From an uncultured Peptoniphilus sp. (GTDB lineage Bacteria > Bacillota > Clostridia > Tissierellales > Peptoniphilaceae), in assembly GCA_947254665.1 (NCBI GenBank), contig CAMYEJ010000045.1, forward strand, positions 1-9,894: a DNA stretch of 9,894 bases, written 5' to 3'. The notes under the pieces were generated by a model. The model saw only the letters and a program-made list of their open reading frames with translations, was not told the DNA's origin and made no database searches. Both the position numbers and the translations under genes were made by a program. Below, in pieces: positions 6,209-9,894 of the stretch; the stretch's first letter is position 1; each line of letters opens with the position of its first letter.

Positions 6209-7153
6209 CTAGTTCTTCCCCATCCACTCTTCAAAAAACTTAGTGAACTTGGTCGCTCCTTCTTCGTTCAAATGCCCTGGGTCATAAAAATCAGTTTCTA
6301 CCAGTCCAATCCTATCTTTATCCCCATTAAAATCATAAAAATCCAGTCCTTTTTCCCTGCATAATTTCGAAAACTCTCTTAAATTTTCACTATACACCTT
6401 TTCATCGTAGACCGGTGTCTTTATAAGTCTCAGTTCAACTCCATTTTTCTTGCACAAATCGTAAATCTTTACAATCGTCTCAAACTTATCTTCCATGTAC
6501 TTTCCCGAAGCAAGCCCAATCGCCTTTAGATTTTCTTCAGTCATGGATTTATCCTTGGCGAATGTTGGTGACTGTCCTGCGAGCTTCACATATCCACGTA
6601 AATCGTCGTGGTACATACTATATTTAAAATGCCAATCCTCGTCCTTTAGCTCGTCCCATCTGGAATGGTACATCAGTAGCGGAAACAATGTGTGTAGCTT
6701 CATTCCCTTTGGCACAGCCTTGGTAATCATGTGGATTTTTCGAAGTCCAAATGGAAAATAATCCGTGTAGGAATGCACCGTTGCCTCATCTGTACCAAAC
6801 TTGGCAAGGGCATCGAAAACATCAAGGTACACCACCTTCGGATGGGAGATGGAAAGCGCCGCATCGATGTAAAAATAATTCGCCTCCAGAGGTTGCTTTT
6901 GGGATGCAAGGATATAGCTTGAGATTCCTTTCTCCTCTAGCATACTTGGTATTATTGAGCAATATGCGTGGGATGTACCGAAAAACATGACGTCGTAATC
7001 CTTCTTTTCGTTGAAGTATCCACCAATTTTGTTGCCCATGTCCCAAGGTTTGTCCAGCGACTTTCTCATAAGAATTCTGTTTGCAAAATTAAGAGATGCC
7101 CCAAGTACCCCGATAAATATTAAAAAACATATGAAATTACGCAATCTTTTCAT
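6209..7153 (-). CDS. SGNH/GDSL-hydrolase-like membrane-anchored protein, partner of the MBOAT acyltransferase
   Basis: A 314-residue protein with a basic N-terminus (MKRLRN) and one hydrophobic segment (about 7-24), so it is probably anchored with the rest outside the cell. DVMFFGTSHAY places a likely nucleophile S61 in a GTSH motif (59-62), and DPGHLNEEGA near the C-terminus gives the D291-H294 pair expected of an SGNH catalytic triad. By family knowledge such proteins pair with AlgI- or DltB-type membrane acyltransferases and complete acyl transfer to a surface polysaccharide or teichoic acid (AlgX/AlgJ, PatB and DltD are analogues). The gene starts ten bases after the MBOAT stop, and its ribosome binding site AGGA (7162-7165) overlaps that stop codon, so the two are cotranscribed. 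A hydrolase or deacetylase role cannot be excluded. The substrate is unknown: no dltA, dltC or polysaccharide gene is in view. Confidence 0.8.
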   Translation of the reverse strand: MKRLRNFICFLIFIGVLGASLNFANRILMRKSLDKPWDMGNKIGGYFNEKKDYDVMFFGTSHAYCSIIPSMLEEKGISSYILASQKQPLEANYFYIDAALSISHPKVVYLDVFDALAKFGTDEATVHSYTDYFPFGLRKIHMITKAVPKGMKLHTLFPLLMYHSRWDELKDEDWHFKYSMYHDDLRGYVKLAGQSPTFAKDKSMTEENLKAIGLASGKYMEDKFETIVKIYDLCKKNGVELRLIKTPVYDEKVYSENLREFSKLCREKGLDFYDFNGDKDRIGLVETDFYDPGHLNEEGATKFTKFFEEWMGKN

Positions 7154-7163
7154 AAAATCATTC

Positions 7164-8567
7164 CTAAAATTGAAAATATATAAACATGGACTCAGAAAAA
7201 CCTACTCCGTAGATTCCAAAAATCACAACAACCATGATGAGCACGAAGAAAATCGCACCTTTAAAGATTGTCGGAGCGTGCATAAAGCGACCCTTCACGT
7301 CCACAGAATTATATTTTAAAATATCCACCACAAGGAGGATCAAAACCGCAACCAAAAGTGCATATAGATTGGCTGTGTTAAGCCCCACATCTGTCATTGT
7401 AGCACCATTTGTAGAAAACATCCTTCTGATGAATGTAAACGCATCTGAAACGGTCTTCGCACGGAAAAATACAAACGCAAGCACCACGAGGACAAAGGTC
7501 ACAAGTCTAGAAATATTTTTAGAAATTACCCCTTCCCCATTTTTAAAACGCGAAATTAAATGGCTACATACATTTAGAATCCCGTGAATCAATCCCCACA
7601 TGAGAAAAGTGTAGTTCGCCCCATGCCACAGACCACTCACCAAGAATACAATCACAATGTTTGCATAGTGCCTGAAACTGCCCTTTCTGCTGCCGCCAAG
7701 TGGAATATAGAGATAATCCTTGAACCAAGTGGACAGAGAAATGTGCCATCTGCGCCAAAAATCAACAATGGACACTGCAAGAAATGGCTCGCGAAAATTA
7801 TCCATAAGCTCGATGCCCATTACCTTTGCAGAACCCTTCGCCATAATCGAATAACTGTAAAAATCGCAGTAGATTTGAATTGAAAATAAAATGGCGCCGA
7901 GCATCATCACCGTACCAGTGAAGTTCATTGAGCCAAAGACCGTGTTTACAAATATGGCGGCACGATCAGCGATTACAAGTTTAAGAAAAAGTCCGTAAAA
8001 GATAAGAAGAAGGCCTTCAACCAAGTTGCAAACGCAGTACTCACCTTGATTTCTGATCTGAGGCAAGAGATTCTTCGACCTCTCAATAGGACCAGCCACA
8101 AGTTGCGGGAAGAATGACACAAAAAGCGCATAGGTTATGAAATTTCTCTCCGCTTTTATGTCGCCATGGTACACATCCATTGTGTATCCTAGAGCTTGGA
8201 AGGTGTAGAAAGAAATCCCAACAGGCAGTATAAACAGCGCCTCCGTAGACGTGCTTCCACCGGAGATGCGATTGAAAATATCTATAAAAAATCCATAATA
8301 TTTAAAAACAAATAAAATCCCGAGATTTAGCACAAAAGAAATAGAAAGAAAGATTTTCTTCTTTCCATAAGAATCCATGAGAAGCGCCGCAAAGTATGTA
8401 ATCACAGTGGATAGAAGCATAAGTGCAGCGTACTTTACGTTCCAGCAACCGTAGAAAAAATATGAAGCCAGAAGCAGATGGATGTTCTTGAATTTCTTTG
8501 GAAGTGCAAAGTATAAAACTACCACAATCGGGAAGAAAATTGCATAAGAAATTGAATTAAAAACCAT
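7164..8567 (-). CDS. MBOAT family membrane O-acyltransferase (AlgI-like)
   Basis: Polytopic membrane protein of 467 residues that should move an acyl group, usually acetyl, across or within the membrane for O-acylation of a surface polymer. Hydrophobic segments run through most of its length (for example about 7-22, 45-63, 72-91, 181-200, 217-233, 302-315, 354-369, 401-416 and 437-454). Family hallmarks are GPIERSKNLLPQ (159-170), DFWRRWHISLSTWFKDYL (269-286), IPLGG (288-292) and SGLWHGANYTF (311-321), whose H315 is the invariant MBOAT histidine. The segment CDFYSYSIMAKGSA (234-247) differs from the commoner CDFSGYSDMAIG. ATG at 8567 has GGAGG (8572-8576) four bases upstream. It heads a two-gene operon with the SGNH protein, an arrangement typical of exopolysaccharide or cell-wall O-acetylation modules. 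DltB is a relative, but the absence of dltA, dltC and dltD-like motifs argues for AlgI type. Confidence 0.93.
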   Translation of the reverse strand: MVFNSISYAIFFPIVVVLYFALPKKFKNIHLLLASYFFYGCWNVKYAALMLLSTVITYFAALLMDSYGKKKIFLSISFVLNLGILFVFKYYGFFIDIFNRISGGSTSTEALFILPVGISFYTFQALGYTMDVYHGDIKAERNFITYALFVSFFPQLVAGPIERSKNLLPQIRNQGEYCVCNLVEGLLLIFYGLFLKLVIADRAAIFVNTVFGSMNFTGTVMMLGAILFSIQIYCDFYSYSIMAKGSAKVMGIELMDNFREPFLAVSIVDFWRRWHISLSTWFKDYLYIPLGGSRKGSFRHYANIVIVFLVSGLWHGANYTFLMWGLIHGILNVCSHLISRFKNGEGVISKNISRLVTFVLVVLAFVFFRAKTVSDAFTFIRRMFSTNGATMTDVGLNTANLYALLVAVLILLVVDILKYNSVDVKGRFMHAPTIFKGAIFFVLIMVVVIFGIYGVGFSESMFIYFQF

Positions 8568-8627
8568 AAAACCTCCAACTATAAGTGTATAATAAGGCGG
8601 GTTAAAAAGCTAGTTTTTTGTTGGGTG

Positions 8628-8656
8628 ATGGTATTACGGGTGATTTCATTTGCCAA
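8628..8656 (-). promoter_or_regulatory. Possible promoter of the MBOAT-SGNH operon
   Basis: On the minus strand TTGGCA (8651-8656; 5 of 6 bases of the -35 consensus) lies 17 bp from TACCAT (8628-8633; 4 of 6 bases of the -10). It would give a leader of about 54 nt. The -35 begins three bases from the outer end of repeat R6. Other AT-rich hexamers nearer the gene (for example TATTAT at 8589-8594) lack a suitable -35. Confidence 0.35.
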
Positions 8657-8658
8657 AA

Positions 8659-8830
8659 CTTGACCTCACCAGGGTTATACCCATTCGAAGCCCTAGCCGA
8701 AATCTTCGATTTCGTAGCAGGTCTCGTGCATAGTTCCAAAGAAGACGAGCATTGCGAAGTCTGATTTGTAGAACTCGACTGCCTGACTTCGACAGTTCCG
8801 CTTCGCTCCACCGTCTCCGCTCAGGGTGAC
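8659..8830 (+). repeat. Dispersed repeat copy R6, forward, with expanded middle
   Basis: The outer part CTTGACCTCACCAGGGTTAT and TACCCATTCGA are normal, and the inner box CGCTCAGGGTGAC is at 8818-8830, but the middle is about 130 bases instead of 10-30. It holds a perfect 7-bp hairpin CGAAATC-TTC-GATTTCG (8698-8714). Just before the inner box is the GACAGT/ACCGTC stem (8791-8796 and 8810-8815), equivalent to that of R5 with one G-T wobble. Confidence 0.8.
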
Positions 8831-8845
8831 TGTCTTCCTTGGGTT
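8785..8845 (-). repeat. Long inverted repeat, right arm
   Basis: Reverse complement of 6045-6106 with six substitutions and one gap by hand alignment. It includes the inner box and hairpin of copy R6 plus the flank TGTCTTCCTTGGGTT. Confidence 0.85.
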
Positions 8846-8873
8846 CTCCTTAAAATAACGTCAGTAGGTGGTC

Positions 8874-8923
8874 GTCACCCTGAGCGAACGCAGTGAGTCG
8901 AACGGGTATAAGCTATATTTAAC
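8874..8923 (-). repeat. Dispersed repeat copy R7, inverted
   Basis: Inner box GTCACCCTGAGCG (8874-8886), middle AACGCAGTGAG, and outer box TCGAACGGGTATAAGCTATA (from 8898) with a tail TTTAACC. It faces R6 with 43 bases between inner boxes. The G in CGGG for the usual TGGG, and the tail, are shared with R8, so R7 and R8 form a subgroup. Confidence 0.88.
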
Positions 8924-8967
8924 CTAGTCTTGGCAACTGAATTTTATCCACTTTAATCCCAAAAAAC

Positions 8968-8989
8968 AAAAAAAGCACTAAAAAGTGCT
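8968..8989 (-). terminator. Intrinsic terminator of trmB
   Basis: On the minus strand a 6-bp perfect stem AGCACT/AGTGCT (8984-8989 and 8974-8979) with a TTTT loop is followed by six or seven T and, after one G, six more T. The stem starts within the trmB stop codon TAG (8990-8988). Confidence 0.85.
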
Positions 8990-9626
8990 AATTTATCCTC
9001 TCAAAAATCCCATATAAAATCGGTTTATCAATACTTCTCCATTTGCTCTCGTACTCCGTCACGATATTGTCTGGAAAATCCTCCAACTTCATATCAAAAG
9101 TCTTAAACACGCATTTAAAACCACATTCGTCAAAATAATCAAGACTCGCCTCGAAGAGGTCCCTATCATCTACCTTTAGGTAAATTCTGCCACCAACTTT
9201 TAAAAATTTCTTGTACCTCTCAAGAAAAAGCGGATATGTGAGCCTTCTCTTTTGTTGACGAGGCTTCGGCCAAGGATTGCAGAAATTAATATAAATAGTG
9301 CTTACCGCATCCTCATTGAAAACTTCGTCAATCTTTTCAATATCAATGGCAACCGCCCTGACATTATTAAGTTCATTGTCCTTTATCTTCCTTGCAGCAT
9401 AGATAAACGCGTTGGTTTCCTTATCAAAAGCCACAAAATTCACATCAGGATGCCTAAGAGCCATCTGTCTAAGGAACTCGCCCTTGCCAGCACCAAGCTC
9501 CACCCTGATTTCATTGTTATTTCCAAAAATCTCCTGCCAACGGTCCTTCAAACCCTCAGTTTCAAAAAACACATAAGGGTTCTCCTTCATCTCCGGAATG
9601 GCAAAATGTTTCTTTCTAAGTCTCAT
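8988..9626 (-). CDS. trmB: tRNA (guanine-N7-)-methyltransferase
   Basis: Methylates G46 in the variable loop of many tRNAs to m7G, using S-adenosylmethionine, in the cytoplasm. The 212 residues match the usual size. A Rossmann-fold SAM site begins VELGAGKGEF (42-51), with acidic D68 in VAFDKE. The family signature is FCNPWPKPRQQKRRLT (115-130), and the C-terminal VTEYESKW (189-196) is the usual substrate-side motif. Two signature positions deviate from the commoner DPWPKKRH form: N117 replaces Asp and Q124 replaces His. The Asn form is, as I recall, frequent in some clostridia. ATG at 9626 fits the conserved MRLRKK start, although only GGTGA stands upstream as a weak ribosome binding site. 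It has its own promoter and terminator, so it appears monocistronic. Confidence 0.95.
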   Translation of the reverse strand: MRLRKKHFAIPEMKENPYVFFETEGLKDRWQEIFGNNNEIRVELGAGKGEFLRQMALRHPDVNFVAFDKETNAFIYAARKIKDNELNNVRAVAIDIEKIDEVFNEDAVSTIYINFCNPWPKPRQQKRRLTYPLFLERYKKFLKVGGRIYLKVDDRDLFEASLDYFDECGFKCVFKTFDMKLEDFPDNIVTEYESKWRSIDKPILYGIFERIN

Positions 9627-9641
9627 TTAATCACCAAGTAA

Positions 9642-9670
9642 ATTATATAGATAAAGGCAGGTAAATTCAA
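9642..9670 (-). promoter_or_regulatory. Sigma-A-type promoter of trmB
   Basis: On the minus strand TTGAAT (9665-9670; 4 of 6 bases) lies exactly 17 bp from a perfect TATAAT (9642-9647). The expected start near 9635 leaves a leader of only about 8-10 nt, unusually short, in line with the weak ribosome binding site GGTGA. Confidence 0.7.
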
Positions 9671-9839
9671 GAAAAAGATGGGTGTATTGTTTTCTTTTGT
9701 AATCACGGGATATTTATCATAAATACAGAAACATCCATCCTCAGGCGTAGCCGTATAACCACATAAATTCCGATTCACACTTTGTAGCGGAACCTTCCAA
9801 GTTCCACAGCCGAAGGCTACAATGAATCTCCCAACTACG

Positions 9840-9894
9840 GTCACCCTGAGCGAGGAATTTATTCCGAGTCGAACGGGTATAAGCTATATTTAAC
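9840..9894 (-). repeat. Dispersed repeat copy R8, inverted, cut by window end
   Basis: Inner box GTCACCCTGAGCG (9840-9852), a middle hairpin GGAAT-TT-ATTCC (9854-9865), then outer box TCGAACGGGTATAAGCTATA with tail TTTAAC, as in R7. The flank CCCAACTACG before the inner box matches the flanks of R1 and R3 in inverted orientation. Confidence 0.88.

Larger units (their letters stand above)
8568..8987. other. Gene-free 420-bp region between trmB and the MBOAT gene
   Basis: It contains the ribosome binding site and possible promoter of the MBOAT gene, a face-to-face pair of dispersed repeats (8659-8830 and 8874-8923) and the terminator of trmB (8968-8989). No credible coding region is seen; the open frame at 8602-8811 on the minus strand reads through repeat sequence. 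Confidence 0.8.
9627..9894. other. Upstream region of trmB, no gene seen
   Basis: Apart from the trmB promoter and the repeat copy at 9840-9894 with its flank (9784-9799 matches the flank of R4), no coding sequence is credible. A GTG-initiated open frame on the minus strand (9844-9623) begins inside the repeat, overlaps the trmB start and lacks a ribosome binding site. Confidence 0.6.

Noticed and set aside
8602..8811. Minus-strand open frame of 69 codons
   Set aside because: It lies almost wholly inside repeat R6 and has low-complexity composition.
9738..9760. Possible decayed ninth copy of the dispersed repeat (CATCCTCAGGCGTAG...TATAACC)
   Set aside because: It resembles an inverted copy in outline, but the inner box is disrupted and the middle nearly absent; the match is too weak to claim without an alignment score.
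9623..9844. Minus-strand GTG-started open frame of 73 codons
   Set aside because: The start lies in repeat R8, it overlaps the trmB start and contains the trmB promoter, and no family is recognisable.

Overview
The window looks like a piece of chromosome from a low-GC Gram-positive anaerobe (Bacillota; by inference perhaps a Tissierellia or Peptoniphilaceae member). The grounds are an AT-rich sequence, strong GGAGG-type ribosome binding sites, an HPr kinase/phosphorylase gene (a hallmark of catabolite control in Bacillota) and a match to the operator of CtsR, a heat-shock repressor of the same phylum. Genus and species cannot be fixed from sequence alone. All seven protein genes lie on the minus strand.

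Reading in the direction of transcription (right to left): trmB (9626-8988) has its own promoter and terminator. Next comes a two-gene operon (8567-6209) for an MBOAT membrane O-acyltransferase and an SGNH-hydrolase-like partner, probably acylating a cell-surface polymer, closed by a terminator at 6164-6190. Then follows a tightly coupled operon (5923-1432): a long aminopeptidase P, uvrC and hprK, joined by two ATGA stop/start overlaps and ended by a hairpin that carries the hprK stop codon in its loop. Last is a J-domain co-chaperone gene (668 to beyond position 1), whose promoter is overlapped just downstream of the -10 box by a perfect CtsR-type operator.

Every gap between these units holds copies of one dispersed repeat family. 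A copy has an outer box (TTATACCC-A/G-TTCGA), a variable middle that in at least five copies folds as a small hairpin, and an inner box (CGCTCAGGGTGAC). I count eight copies (892-944, 1032-1081, 1184-1236, 1296-1340, 6061-6118, 8659-8830, 8874-8923, 9840-9894). Twice they form face-to-face pairs (892-1081 and 8659-8923). A 61-62-bp inverted repeat built on two of these copies brackets the acyltransferase operon. Between dnaJ-like and hprK a block of about 130 bp is duplicated, each copy headed by a 14-bp palindrome, and a 3'-half tRNA-like remnant sits beside the hprK terminator.

Functionally the genes are mostly conserved housekeeping: tRNA m7G methylation, proline-specific peptide trimming, nucleotide excision repair, carbon catabolite signalling and protein folding. 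The accessory elements are the acyltransferase pair and the repeat family. I did not find a clearly new protein system; the most informative signals are regulatory and repeat-based.
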